Shown here piece after piece: positions 36,963-46,800 of a stretch of DNA of 64,000 nt (the stretch's first letter is position 1; every line of letters starts with the position of its first letter). A program made the position numbers and the translations under genes. Origin of the DNA: an uncultured Pseudomonadota bacterium (GTDB lineage: Bacteria > Pseudomonadota > Gammaproteobacteria > Burkholderiales > Burkholderiaceae_C); assembly GCA_945952465.1 (NCBI GenBank), contig CAMFIB010000003.1, forward strand, positions 62,001-126,000, in the 5' to 3' direction. The notes under the pieces are model-generated. The model had not been told where the DNA came from. It searched no databases and was given only the letters and a program-made list of their open reading frames with translations.

Positions 36963-36980
36963 CAGTCATGAAACCGTCAT
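36963..36980 (+). promoter_or_regulatory. Pho-box-like PhoB site before DUF47-pit
   Basis: CAGTCAT-GAAA-CCGTCAT: two 7-mers with an 11-base period and AT-rich spacer, matching the Pho box plan CTGTCAT-N4-CTGTCAT with two mismatches. It is 33 bp before the DUF47 start and directly upstream of a phosphate transport operon, which makes PhoB binding likely. Confidence 0.65.
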
Positions 36981-37012
36981 CGAAATGACGCAGTGCCCCC
37001 GAGGAGTGAACG

Positions 37013-37660
37013 ATGCTGTTTGGCAAGCTGTTGCCGCGTGAAGGCAACTTTTTCGAAATGTTCAACCAGCATGCCGAACGCATCGTGGAGGCCGCCCGCG
37101 CGTTCGCCCAGCTCGTGGCGAACTACAACGACCCCCACCTGCGCGAGCAGTACAACCGCGACGTCGACAACGCCGAGCGCGCCGCCGACCGCATCACGCA
37201 CGAAGTCAACAAGGCGCTGCACAAGACCTTCATCACGCCCATCGACCGCGAGCAGATCCATTCGCTGATCAACACCATGGACGACGTGGCCGACCTCATC
37301 CAGGACTCGGCAGAAACCATGGCGCTCTACGACGTGCGCCACATGACCGACGAGATCAAGCGCCTCACCGACCTCAGCGTGAAATGCTGCGAGCGGCTGA
37401 AAGACGCGGTGGGCCTCATCTCCAAGCTGAACGATCCGGCGACGGCCGAGGCCGCGCTGAAGACCTGCGAGGAAATCGACCGGCTCGAGTCGGACGCCGA
37501 CCGCGTGATGCGCAGCGCCATGAGCAAGCTGTTCCGCGAGGAGCCCGACGTGCGCGAGGTGCTCAAGCTCAAGGCCATCTACGAGCTGCTCGAGACCATC
37601 ACCGACCGCTGCGAGGACGTGGCGAACCTGATTGAGGGCATCGTCCTCGAGAATTCCTGA
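37013..37660 (+). CDS. DUF47 (PhoU-like) accessory protein of Pit transporter
   Basis: A 215-residue all-helical protein: LPREGNFFEMFNQHAERIVEAARAF, YNRDVDNAERAADRITHEVNKALHKTFITPIDREQIHSL and DDVADLIQDSAETMALYDV are the DUF47 signature with PhoU-like acidic/His metal-binding motifs. DUF47 proteins are encoded beside pit genes and are thought to modulate phosphate uptake through them. GAGGAG lies six bases before the ATG, a strong ribosome binding site. The pit gene starts 19 bp after the stop. Confidence 0.92.
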   Translation: MLFGKLLPREGNFFEMFNQHAERIVEAARAFAQLVANYNDPHLREQYNRDVDNAERAADRITHEVNKALHKTFITPIDREQIHSLINTMDDVADLIQDSAETMALYDVRHMTDEIKRLTDLSVKCCERLKDAVGLISKLNDPATAEAALKTCEEIDRLESDADRVMRSAMSKLFREEPDVREVLKLKAIYELLETITDRCEDVANLIEGIVLENS

Positions 37661-37679
37661 ACCGGCCGGGCCGAGCAGC

Positions 37680-38690
37680 ATGCAAAGCGTTCAGGTCGCT
37701 CTGTGGGTGGTGTTTCTGCTGGTGGCGCTGGCGCTGCTGTTCGACTTCATGAACGGCTTCCACGACGCGGCCAACTCCATCGCCACCGTCGTGTCCACCG
37801 GTGTGCTGAAGCCGGCGCAGGCGGTGGTGTTCGCCGCCTGCTTCAACTTCATCGCGATCTTCATCTTTCACCTGAGCGTGGCGGCCACCATCGGCAAGGG
37901 CATCGTGCAGCCCGGCGTGGTGGACGTGCACGTGGTCTTCGGCGCGCTGACCGGCGCCATCACCTGGAACGTCGTCACCTGGTACTACGGCATCCCGAGC
38001 AGCTCGTCGCACGCGCTGATCGGCGGCATCGTGGGCGCAGTGATCGCCAAGGCCGGCGCCAGCGCGCTGGTGTCGGCCGGCATCCTGAAGACGGTGGCGT
38101 TCATCTTCGTGTCGCCGCTGCTGGGCTTCGTGCTGGGTTCTCTGATGATGGTGGTGGTGGCCTGGATCTTCCGGCGCTCCACGCCGTCGCGCATCGACCG
38201 CTGGTTCCGCCGGCTGCAGCTCGTTTCGGCCGGCGCCTACAGCCTGGGCCACGGCGGCAACGACGCGCAGAAAACCATCGGCATCATCTGGCTGCTGCTC
38301 ATCGCCACCGGCTACGCCAACGCGGCCGACACCTCACCGCCCACCTGGACCATCATTTCCTGCTACGTGGCCATTGCGCTGGGCACCATGTTCGGCGGCT
38401 GGCGCATCGTCAAGACCATGGGGCAGAAAATCACCAAGCTCAAGCCGGTCGGCGGCTTCTGCGCCGAGACCGGCGGCGCGATGACGCTGTTCATGGCGAC
38501 CGCGTTGGGCATTCCGGTGTCCACCACGCACACCATCACCGGCGCCATCGTCGGCGTGGGCTCCGCGCAGCGGGCCAGCGCGGTGCGCTGGGGCGTGGCC
38601 GGCAACATCGTCTGGGCCTGGATCTTCACGATCCCGGCCAGCGCCTTCGTGGCCGCCGTCGGCTACTGGCTCAGCCTTCAGCTGTTCTGA
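37680..38690 (+). CDS. pit: Low-affinity inorganic phosphate transporter Pit
   Basis: Pit imports metal-phosphate complexes with protons. It is a 336-residue membrane protein with about 10 helices and the inverted duplication of the family: DFMNGFHDAANSIATVVSTGVLKPAQA in the first half and AYSLGHGGNDAQKTIGIIWL in the second, each carrying the N-D-A substrate motif. VSTTHTITGAIVGVG is the second-half GxxxS/T-T-H block. The short form lacks the long central loop of E. coli PitA. The ATG at 37680 is favoured over an upstream in-frame one inside DUF47. Confidence 0.93.
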   Translation: MQSVQVALWVVFLLVALALLFDFMNGFHDAANSIATVVSTGVLKPAQAVVFAACFNFIAIFIFHLSVAATIGKGIVQPGVVDVHVVFGALTGAITWNVVTWYYGIPSSSSHALIGGIVGAVIAKAGASALVSAGILKTVAFIFVSPLLGFVLGSLMMVVVAWIFRRSTPSRIDRWFRRLQLVSAGAYSLGHGGNDAQKTIGIIWLLLIATGYANAADTSPPTWTIISCYVAIALGTMFGGWRIVKTMGQKITKLKPVGGFCAETGGAMTLFMATALGIPVSTTHTITGAIVGVGSAQRASAVRWGVAGNIVWAWIFTIPASAFVAAVGYWLSLQLF

Positions 38691-38693
38691 GTG

Positions 38694-40430
38694 TCATTTG
38701 CCGGCGTTGCGGCGCGGCGCCGCGGCGGCAGCACGCCGCGCCGGGGCCGGCTTGGCCGTGGCGCGCGCGGTGCTCTTGCCGGCGGTGGTGCCGGCCCGGG
38801 CGCCTGAACCCGACTTGGCCGGCGCGGCGCTGCGGCTGCCGGCCGCCTTGCTCGCCGCCGCGCGGGTGACACCGCCATGGGCCGCCACGGCCCGGCCGCC
38901 CTGCGAGGCACTGGGGTGCACCGCACGGGTGCCGGCCGCGCGTTGCGGCAGCATCAGCACGACCTGCTGGCCGGCCTTCAGCTTGCTGCCGGCGCTGATG
39001 TGGTTCCATTCGGCGATGCTGGCCGTGCTGACCTTGTAGCGCTGGGCCAGCGACGCGATCGAGTCCTTCTTGCCGGCCTTCACCACCTTGCGCTGCAGCA
39101 CGATCTCCGGCGCCAGCGCGATCTGCGCGTTGTCGGCCACCTGCTCGGACACGTCTTTGTTGGCCACGTGCTGGCCGCGCACCACCAGCAGCGTGGAGCC
39201 CGACTTGATGAGGTAGCGCGGCGGGATGGTGTTGACGCTGCGCAGGTCGCCTTCCGACATGCCGACAGCCTTGGCGGCGTCGGCCACCTTCATGGTTTTC
39301 GGTGCGGTCCAGGCGGTCCAGGTGGCTGTCTGGCCCTTGTTGTGGGCTTCCAGGTTGCGGCGGAACACTTCGGCGTTGTCCCAGGGCAGCAAGATCTGCG
39401 GCATGCCGGCGGCGAAGATCACCGGCTTGTGGGCCGACGGGTTGAGCGCCTTGAAGTCGGCCAGCGACACGTTGGCGAGCTGGGCCGCCATGGACACGTC
39501 GATGTCGCGGTTGATCTCGACCCGCTGGAAGTAGGGGTGGTTCTCGATGGCGGGCAGCTCCACGTCGTAGTTCTGCGGCGCCGCCACGATGTTCTTCACC
39601 GCCTGCAGCTTGGGCACGTAGTACTGCGTCTCCGACGGCATGGTGAGGTCGGTGTAGGCCACACCCAGCCCCGCGCGCTGGTTCTTGGCGATGGCGCGCT
39701 GCACGCTGCCTTCGCCCCAGTTGTAGGCGGCCAGCGCCAGGTGCCAGTCGCCGAACATGTCGTGCAGCTTCTGCAGGTAGTTGAGGGCGGCGTTGGTCGA
39801 GGCCAGCACGTCGCGCCGGTCGTCGCGGAACACGTTCTGCTTCAGGTCGTAGTGCTTGCCCGTGCTGGGAATGAACTGCCACATGCCGGCCGCCTTGGCG
39901 CTGGAGACGGCCTGCGGGTTGAACGCGCTTTCAATGAAGGGCAGCAGCGCCAGCTCGGTCGGCATGTTGCGGCGCTCCAGTTCCTCGACCACGTGGAACA
40001 GGTACTTGCGCGAGCGCTCCGTCATGCGGGCGATGTAGTCGGGCCGGGTGGCGTACCAGCGTTCGCGGTCGCTCACCAGGTCGCTTTTCAGGTCGGGCAT
40101 GGCGTAGCCGCGGCGGATGCGGGCCCAAAGGTCGGGCGGCGGCTCGACCGGCGTGACCTGGCTGTCGCGGCTCAGCTCGGTGCTGTTGATGGGCTTCAAC
40201 GGCGCTTCCACGCCGGCCAGCGGGTCGCCGCGCGGGCGGGCCGGCGGCTCCGGCGTGAGGGAGGCCACCGGCGGCACCTGTTTGGCGGCGTTGGCGGCGG
40301 GAGCGTTGCGCTCGAAGGTGGGCGTGGGCGGCAGCGGCGGCGGGTTATACGGCGGCAGCGGCTGGCTGGCGCAACCGGCCAGCACGGCAACGGCGGCCAA
40401 GGGCAGCGCCAGGCGTTTGATCAGGCTCAT
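38694..40430 (-). CDS. mltD: MltD-type membrane-bound lytic murein transglycosylase
   Basis: It cleaves glycan strands of peptidoglycan from the outer membrane. The 578 residues start with a lipoprotein signal (LPLAAVAVLAGCAS, lipid on Cys near 20) and a Pro-rich tether. The SLT domain has LLPFIESAFNPQAVSSAKAAG with the catalytic Glu, MWQFIPSTGKHY and ALAAYNWGEGSV. Two LysM domains follow (about 355-400 and 425-470). The last 80 residues are Ala/Lys/Arg-rich low complexity, unusual for MltD and possibly for binding anionic wall polymers. The ATG overlaps the gloB stop (ATGA). Confidence 0.92.
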   Translation of the reverse strand: MSLIKRLALPLAAVAVLAGCASQPLPPYNPPPLPPTPTFERNAPAANAAKQVPPVASLTPEPPARPRGDPLAGVEAPLKPINSTELSRDSQVTPVEPPPDLWARIRRGYAMPDLKSDLVSDRERWYATRPDYIARMTERSRKYLFHVVEELERRNMPTELALLPFIESAFNPQAVSSAKAAGMWQFIPSTGKHYDLKQNVFRDDRRDVLASTNAALNYLQKLHDMFGDWHLALAAYNWGEGSVQRAIAKNQRAGLGVAYTDLTMPSETQYYVPKLQAVKNIVAAPQNYDVELPAIENHPYFQRVEINRDIDVSMAAQLANVSLADFKALNPSAHKPVIFAAGMPQILLPWDNAEVFRRNLEAHNKGQTATWTAWTAPKTMKVADAAKAVGMSEGDLRSVNTIPPRYLIKSGSTLLVVRGQHVANKDVSEQVADNAQIALAPEIVLQRKVVKAGKKDSIASLAQRYKVSTASIAEWNHISAGSKLKAGQQVVLMLPQRAAGTRAVHPSASQGGRAVAAHGGVTRAAASKAAGSRSAAPAKSGSGARAGTTAGKSTARATAKPAPARRAAAAAPRRNAGK

Positions 40431-41197
40431 CGGAACTGGTTCTTCCATTCGCGCAGCGCGGCGAACACCGCCACCTCGCCGCTGGCCGACGCGTCGAAGC
40501 GGCGGGCGGCGGCGGTCACGGCCGCTTCACGGCTGCGCAGAAAAGGGTTGATGCGGCGCTCCAGGTCGACCGAGGAGGGCAGCGTGGGCTGGTCGTGTTC
40601 GCGCTTGGCCTTGCAGGCCTCGGCATAGGCCTGCAGCGCGGTGTTGCCGGGCTCCACCGCCAGCGCGAACTTCAGGTTGGCAAGCGTGTACTCGTGGGTG
40701 CAGCAGACTCGGGTGTTGCCGGGCAGCGCGGCGAGTTTGTCGAGCGAGGCCAGCATCTGCGCCGGCGTGCCCTCGAACAGCCGGCCGCAGCCGCCGGAGA
40801 ACAGCGTGTCGCCGCAGAACAGCAGCGGCAGGCCGTCCATTTGCGGGGTGTAGAAGGCAATGTGCCCGGCGGTGTGGCCGGGCACGTCGATGACCGAGAA
40901 CGTGAGGCCCAGTGCGGTGACCGTGTCGCCCTCGCTGAGCCGCTCCACCGGCCCCGGCAGCGTCTCGAAGGCCGGCCCCACGATGCGTGGGTGAAAGGCC
41001 TCGCGCAGCGCATCGACGCCACCGACGTGGTCGGCATGGTGGTGCGTCAGTAGAATCGTGTCGAGCTGCAGGTTCAGGCGCTGCAGCGCGTCGAGCACCG
41101 GCCCAGCGTCGCCGGGGTCCACCACGAGTGCCCGTTGCCCATCGTGCAACAGCCAGACGTAGTTGTCGGTGAACGCGGGAATCGCAAGCAGATCCAT
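40427..41197 (-). CDS. gloB: Hydroxyacylglutathione hydrolase (glyoxalase II)
   Basis: GloB hydrolyses S-lactoylglutathione in methylglyoxal detoxification. The 256 residues of the metallo-beta-lactamase fold show ILLTHHHADHVGG (about 48-60, the metal-binding THxHxDH motif), VIDVPGHTAGHIAFY, LFCGDTLFSGGCGRLFEG and VCCTHEYTLANLKFA, which together give all metal ligands. C-terminal glutathione-binding helices include CKAKREHDQPTLPSS and RRINPFLR. The start codon overlaps that of the divergent methyltransferase in the palindrome CCATGG. Confidence 0.95.
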   Translation of the reverse strand: MDLLAIPAFTDNYVWLLHDGQRALVVDPGDAGPVLDALQRLNLQLDTILLTHHHADHVGGVDALREAFHPRIVGPAFETLPGPVERLSEGDTVTALGLTFSVIDVPGHTAGHIAFYTPQMDGLPLLFCGDTLFSGGCGRLFEGTPAQMLASLDKLAALPGNTRVCCTHEYTLANLKFALAVEPGNTALQAYAEACKAKREHDQPTLPSSVDLERRINPFLRSREAAVTAAARRFDASASGEVAVFAALREWKNQFR

Positions 41198-42017
41198 GGG
41201 TGGCCAAATTATAGGTTTGCACGACTGGTTTGAAACCCCGCCGGGGCGCTACCTGCTCCAATGGGAACAGGCCCAATGCGACCACGCGGTGGCCGATATT
41301 TTTGGTTACCACGCGTTGCAGCTCGGCCTGCCCGCGCTTGGCGGCCTGCGGGCCAACCGCATGCCGCACCGCTGGCTGGCGCAAGGCCCGGCCGACGTGG
41401 CCACCGAAGGCGCCAGCCCGCCCCGCCTCGTCACCGATTTCACCGCGCTTCCCTTTCCTGAAAACAGCCTCGACCTGGTGCTGCTGCCGCACACGCTGGA
41501 CCTCAGCCAGGACCCGCACGCCACGCTGCGCGACGTGCATCGGGTGCTGGTGCCGGAAGGCCGGGTGGTGATCTGCGGCCTGAACCCCGGCAGCCTGTGG
41601 GGCCTGCGGCAGGGAAGGGCGCGGCTGTACCGCAAGCTGGGCTTTGGCGAACTGTTCTTGCCCAGCGAGGGCGATTTCATCGCTTATTGGCGGCTGCGCG
41701 ACTGGCTGCGGCTGCTGGGTTTCGAGGTGGAGACCAGCCGCTTCGGTTGCTACCGGCCGGCTTTCAACACCGCGCGCTGGCTGGACCGCTGCGCCTGGAT
41801 GGACGCGGCCGGCGAGCGCTGGTGGCCGATCTTCGGCGCCGCCAGCCTGGTGGTGGCGGTGAAGAAGGTGCACGGCCTGCGGCTGATGAGCCCGGCCTGG
41901 AAGGCGCGCAAGGTGGTGGGCGGCACGCCGGTGCCGGTGGCCAACAACTGGAATGCCGAGCCGTGGCAGCACCGACAATCGCCGCACGATGAACACCACG
42001 ACCGTGAACCCGATTGA
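41196..42017 (+). CDS. Class I SAM-dependent methyltransferase
   Basis: A 273-residue predicted methyltransferase of the Methyltransf_11 type. It opens [20 protein letters not shown]. The part that follows [22 protein letters not shown] matches motif II, and [26 protein letters not shown] is the post-II/III region; the usual GxGxG loop is degenerate ([12 protein letters not shown]), common in this betaproteobacterial group. Substrate unknown. The ATG at 41196 fits homologues; it overlaps the gloB ATG on the other strand. The 3' end overlaps rnhA by 29 bp. Confidence 0.82.
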   Translation: MGGQIIGLHDWFETPPGRYLLQWEQAQCDHAVADIFGYHALQLGLPALGGLRANRMPHRWLAQGPADVATEGASPPRLVTDFTALPFPENSLDLVLLPHTLDLSQDPHATLRDVHRVLVPEGRVVICGLNPGSLWGLRQGRARLYRKLGFGELFLPSEGDFIAYWRLRDWLRLLGFEVETSRFGCYRPAFNTARWLDRCAWMDAAGERWWPIFGAASLVVAVKKVHGLRLMSPAWKARKVVGGTPVPVANNWNAEPWQHRQSPHDEHHDREPD

Positions 42018-42447
42018 GATTTACACCGACGGCGCCTGCAAGGGCAACCCCGGCCCCGGCGGCTGGGGCGTGATGCTGCGCTCCGGCAGCACCGTGAAAG
42101 AGCTGTTCGGCGGCGAGCCGACCACCACCAACAACCGCATGGAATTGACCGCCGTCATCGAAGGGCTGGCAGCCTTGAAGCGGCCCTGCACGGTGACGCT
42201 GTACCTCGACAGCGAGTACGTGCGCAAGGGCATCACGGAATGGATCAGCGGCTGGAAGGCGCGCGGCTGGCGCACGGCCGCCAAGGCACCGGTGAAGAAC
42301 GTCGACCTCTGGCAGAAGCTCGACGCGCTGGTGGCCGGTGGCGGCCACACCATCGACTGGCGCTGGGTCAAGGGCCACGCGGGCGACCCCGGCAACGAAC
42401 GTGCCGACGCGCTGGCCAACCTCGGCGTGGACAGCGTGCGCCGCTGA
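41989..42447 (+). CDS. rnhA: Ribonuclease HI
   Basis: RNase HI removes RNA from RNA-DNA hybrids. The 152 residues show the acidic catalytic set: [19 protein letters not shown] (Asp 14), [13 protein letters not shown] (Glu about 52), [12 protein letters not shown] (Asp about 74) and [19 protein letters not shown] (His and Asp near 130-140). The ATG at 41989 lies inside the methyltransferase end, giving a 29-bp overlap; the gloB-methyltransferase-rnhA neighbourhood is widely conserved in proteobacteria. Confidence 0.96.
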   Translation: MNTTTVNPIEIYTDGACKGNPGPGGWGVMLRSGSTVKELFGGEPTTTNNRMELTAVIEGLAALKRPCTVTLYLDSEYVRKGITEWISGWKARGWRTAAKAPVKNVDLWQKLDALVAGGGHTIDWRWVKGHAGDPGNERADALANLGVDSVRR

Positions 42448-42557
42448 CACGCGCCTGAGGTAAACCTTCGGTAAAACCCGTCGCCAAGGCGCCTCGTGCG
42501 GCCCGTCTACAGGGTCTTACCGATGGCGCTGCAAGGTCACGCTGCTACAGTCCCCGA

Positions 42558-42582
42558 GGCCTCGCCGCGAGGCCGTTTTTTC
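42558..42582 (+). terminator. Hairpin plus T-run before the RND operon
   Basis: GGCCTCG, loop CCG, CGAGGCC, then G and six T. It lies 110 bp after rnhA but only 23 bp before the RND adaptor ATG. It may end rnhA transcription, or act as an attenuator within the efflux operon leader if a promoter lies upstream. Confidence 0.7.
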
Positions 42583-42604
42583 TGTGGAACGCCGCAATTC
42601 AGAC

Positions 42605-43813
42605 ATGGCTTCGAAAGCGATCTACCCGGTGGTGGCGGTGCTCGGCATCGCGTTGGCGTCGGCAGGCGGCTGGTGGCTGCTCAACCGGCAGCATGGCCCG
42701 CATGAGGCGCAAGGCCCCGCTGGTTCGGCACAGGCAGCGGTGCCGGCCGCGTCGGCGGGTGCCGGCACCACCAACGTCGAGGTGACGCAGGTGTTGGCCG
42801 CCCGGCTGCAGGACGACGCGCAGGCGGTGGGCACCGTGCGCTCGCGCCAGAGCGTGATGCTGCGCCCCGAGGTGGCGGGCCGCGTGATGCGGCTGGGTTT
42901 TTCCGACGGCGCCCGCGTGAAGCGCGGCCAGGTGCTGGTGCAGCTGGACGACACGCTGCAGCAGGCCGAGGTGGCGCAGGCCACCGCGCAGGCCTCGACC
43001 GCGCAGACCAACTACAACCGCAACCAGGAACTGGTGGCGCAGAACTTCGTGTCGCAGCGCGTGCTGGACGAAAGCGGCTCGGCATTGCGGGTGGCGCAGG
43101 CGCAGGTGACGCTGGCCAAGGCGCGTCTGCAGCGCATGGCGATCACCGCGCCGTTCGACGGCACGGTGGGCATACGCACCGTCAACGTCGGTGATTTCGT
43201 GCGCGACGGTGCCGATCTGGTGAACCTGGAAGACATCGCCACGCTGTACGTCGATTTCCGGCTGCCGGAGCGTTTCCAGACGCGGCTGCAGCGCGGCCAG
43301 ACGGCAGAGCTGCAGCTCGACGCGCTGCCGGGCCGCCGCTTCCAGGCCCGCATCGAAGCCATCGACCCGCTGCTGGACGTGAACGGCCGCTCGGTCGCGG
43401 TGCGCGCGGTGCTGGCCAACAACGCCGGCCAGGCCACGGTGCCGACTGCGCCGCCGCTGGCCGACGGCGCGCCGCTGCGGCCCGGCATGTTCGCGCGGGT
43501 GACGGTGGTGTTCGCGGTGAACGAGCATGCGCTGGCGGTGCCGGAAGAGGCCATCGTGCCGCAGAACGGCAAGCAGTACGTGGTCAAGGTGGTGAGCCCG
43601 CCGGCCGGCGCGGCGTCGGCCCCGGTGTCGAAGCGGCAGGAGGTGCAACTGGGCATGCGCCGCGAGGGCCGGGTTGAGATTGCACAAGGCGTGCAACCGG
43701 GCGACCTGGTGGTGGTGGCCGGGCAGCAGCGGCTTCAGACCGACGGCACGCCGGTGAAGATCATCCAGGTGGGTGACAAGCCGGCCGCGTCGGCGCCGGC
43801 ACCCGCACAGTAG
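42605..43813 (+). CDS. RND efflux periplasmic adaptor (membrane fusion protein)
   Basis: A 402-residue HlyD-family adaptor that bridges the inner-membrane pump and an outer-membrane channel. It has an N-terminal membrane anchor (YPVVAVLGIALASAGGWWLL, about 6-25), a lipoyl half-motif VMLRPEVAGRVMRLGFSDGA, an alpha-hairpin rich in Gln/Ala (about 115-175), then the second lipoyl half ITAPFDGTVGIRTVNVGDFV and a beta-barrel. The Ala/Pro tail is low complexity. No canonical ribosome binding site precedes the ATG, and a GTG at 42584 is an alternative. No outer-membrane factor gene is adjacent. Confidence 0.93.
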   Translation: MASKAIYPVVAVLGIALASAGGWWLLNRQHGPHEAQGPAGSAQAAVPAASAGAGTTNVEVTQVLAARLQDDAQAVGTVRSRQSVMLRPEVAGRVMRLGFSDGARVKRGQVLVQLDDTLQQAEVAQATAQASTAQTNYNRNQELVAQNFVSQRVLDESGSALRVAQAQVTLAKARLQRMAITAPFDGTVGIRTVNVGDFVRDGADLVNLEDIATLYVDFRLPERFQTRLQRGQTAELQLDALPGRRFQARIEAIDPLLDVNGRSVAVRAVLANNAGQATVPTAPPLADGAPLRPGMFARVTVVFAVNEHALAVPEEAIVPQNGKQYVVKVVSPPAGAASAPVSKRQEVQLGMRREGRVEIAQGVQPGDLVVVAGQQRLQTDGTPVKIIQVGDKPAASAPAPAQ

Positions 43814-43822
43814 GGCGCCGCG

Positions 43823-46800
43823 GTGCAGTTGCCCGAAATTTCGATCCGCCGGCCGGTCTTCGCCACCGTGCTGTCGCTGCTGCTGCTGCTGATCGGCCTG
43901 GTGTCGTTCAAGTCGCTGTCGGTGCGCGAGTACCCGAAGATCGACGAGCCGGTGGTGACGGTGGAGACGCACTTCGGCGGCGCGTCGAGCGAGGTGATGG
44001 AGTCGCAGGTCACCAAGGTGCTGGAAGACTCGCTGGCCGGCATCGAGGGCGTGGACGTGATCACGTCGATCAGCCGGCAGGAGCAGAGCCAGATCCAGGT
44101 GCGCTTCGTGTTGAGCCGCAACGCCGACTCCGCCGCCGCCGACGTGCGCGACAAGGTCTCGCGGGTGCGGCAGAAGCTGCCGCAGGACATTGATGAACCC
44201 GTCATTGCCAAGGTGGAGGCCGACGCTTCGCCGGTGATCTGGCTGGCGCTGAGTTCCGACACCCACACCGCGCTGCAGCTCAGCGACTACGCGAACCGCC
44301 TGGTGAAGCCGGTGCTGCAGACCGCGCCGGGCGCCGCCGACGTGCGGGTGTTCGGCGAGCGCAAGTACTCCATGCGCGTGCTGCTCGACACCGACCGGCT
44401 CGCCGCCTACCGCTTGACCACCCAGGACGTGGAAGACGCGCTGCGCCGCAGCAACCTGGAGGTGCCGGCCGGCCGCATCGAGAGCCGCACGCGCGAGTTC
44501 AACGTGACCGCCGCGACCGACCTGCAGACGCCGCAGCAATTCGCGCAGGTGGCCATTCGCAGCGTCAATGGCCAGACCATCCGCATCGCCGACGTCGGCC
44601 GGGTGGAGCAGGGCGCACTGGACGAGCGCACCAGCGTGCGGCTGAACCGGCGCGACGCGATCGCGCTGGGCGTGATCCGGCAGGCCACCGCCAACCCGCT
44701 GGAGATGGCCGAGGCGGTGCGCGGTCTTCTGCCCAAACTCGTGCAAGACCTGCCGCAAGGCGTGCGCGTGGAAGTGGCGAACGACAACTCGGTCTTCATC
44801 GACCGCTCGATCAAGGCCGTGTACCACACGATCGCCGAAGCGGTGGTGCTGGTGGCGCTGGTGATCTTCGTGTTCCTGCGAACCTTTCGCGCGTCCATCA
44901 TTCCGCTGGTGACCATTCCGGTCAGCCTGATCGGCTCCTTCGCGCTGATGGCGCTGGCGGGCTTTTCGATCAACGCGCTCACGCTGCTGGCGCTGGTGCT
45001 GGCCATCGGCCTGGTGGTGGACGACGCCATCGTGGTGCTGGAGAACATCTACCGCCACATCGAGGACGGCGTGCCGCCGTTCCAGGCGGCGATCAAGGGC
45101 GCGCGCGAGGTTGGCTTCGCCGTGGTGGCGATGACACTGACGCTCGCCGCGGTGTACGCGCCGCTGGCGTTCACGCCCGGCCGCACCGGCCGGCTGTTCA
45201 CCGAATTTGCGCTGGCGCTGGCCGGCTCGGTTGTGGTGTCGGGCTTCGTTGCGCTGACGCTGTCGCCCATGATGTGCTCCAAGCTGCTGCGCCACAACGC
45301 CAAGCCCTCGTGGTTCGACCGCTGGATGGAGGCGCGGCTGGTCGGCCTGACGCGCCGCTACGCCAGCCTGCTCGGCTGGACGCTGCAGCACCGCTGGCTG
45401 GTGCTGCTGGTGATGGTGGCCAGCGGCGTGGCCACCGGGCTCATGCTCTACACCATCAAGAGCGAACTCGCGCCTCTGGAAGACCGCGGCGTGATTCTGA
45501 ACGTGGTGAACGCGCCCGACGGCTCCACGCTGGACTACACCAACCGCTACACCGAGGCCATCGAGGCCATCGGCCGTACCTACGGCGACTACGACCGCGT
45601 GTTCTCGGTGGTGGGCAACCCCACGGTGGCGCAGGCCAGCGTGTTCCTCCGCGCGCTGCCGTGGGAGGAGCGCAAGCGCAGCACGCTGGAGGTGGCCCGC
45701 GAGATCGCGCCGAAGATGTCCGCGCTGCCTGGCGTGGCGGCCTACCCCATCACGCCGCCGTCGCTGGGGCAGGGCTTCCGTGAGCGGCCGGTGAACTTCG
45801 TCATCGTCACCTCCGACACCTATTCCAACCTGTCGCAGGTGGTGCGCAACTTCCAGGCCGAACTGGCCAGGAACCCCGGCTTCCTGCAGGTCGACACCGA
45901 CCTGCGGCTCAACAAGCCCGAGATCAGCATGGAGGTGGACCGCGAACGCGCGGCCGATTCCGGCGTGAGCGTCGAGGCTGTGGCGCGGGCGGTTGAAACC
46001 GCTCTGGGCGGCCGCCAGGTGACGCGCTACAAGCGCGAGGGCGAGCAGTACGACGTGGTCGTGAAGACCGCCGACAGCGCCCGCGAGACACCCGACCAGA
46101 TCGAGAAGATCTTCGTGCGCGGCAGCCGCAACGGTGTGGAGTCCATGGTGCCGCTCTCTGCGCTCGTGAAAATCAAGGAGGTGGTGGTGCCGCGCGAACT
46201 CAACCACTTCGGCCAGCGCCGCTCGGCCTCCATCACCGCCAACCTCTCGCCCAGCTACTCGCTCGGCGAGGCACTGAAGTTCATGGACGCCACCGCGCAG
46301 AAGCTGCTGAGGCCCGGCTACGCGACCGACCTCAACGGCACCAGCCGCGAGTTCCGCAACTCCTCGGGCTCGCTGGTGGTGGTGTTCGTGCTGGCGCTGT
46401 TCTTCATCTTTCTGGTGCTGGCCGCGCAGTTCGAAAGCTTCATCGACCCGTTCGTGATTCTGCTGAGCGTGCCGCTGTCGATGGCCGGCGCGTTGCTGGC
46501 GCTGCGGCTCTCGGGCGGCACGCTCAACGTGTTCAGCCAGATCGGCCTGATCACACTGGTGGGGCTGATCACCAAGCACGGCATCCTGATCGTCGAGTTC
46601 GCCAACCAACTGCGCGAGCAAGGCATGGCCACGCTGGAGGCGATCCGGCAATCCGCCACGCTGCGCCTGCGGCCGATTCTGATGACCACCGGCGCGATGG
46701 TGCTCGGCGCGGTGCCGCTCGCATTGGCCACCGGCGCCGGCGCCGAAAGCCGCCGCCAGATCGGCTGGGTCATCGTCGGTGGCATGACGCTGGGCACGCT

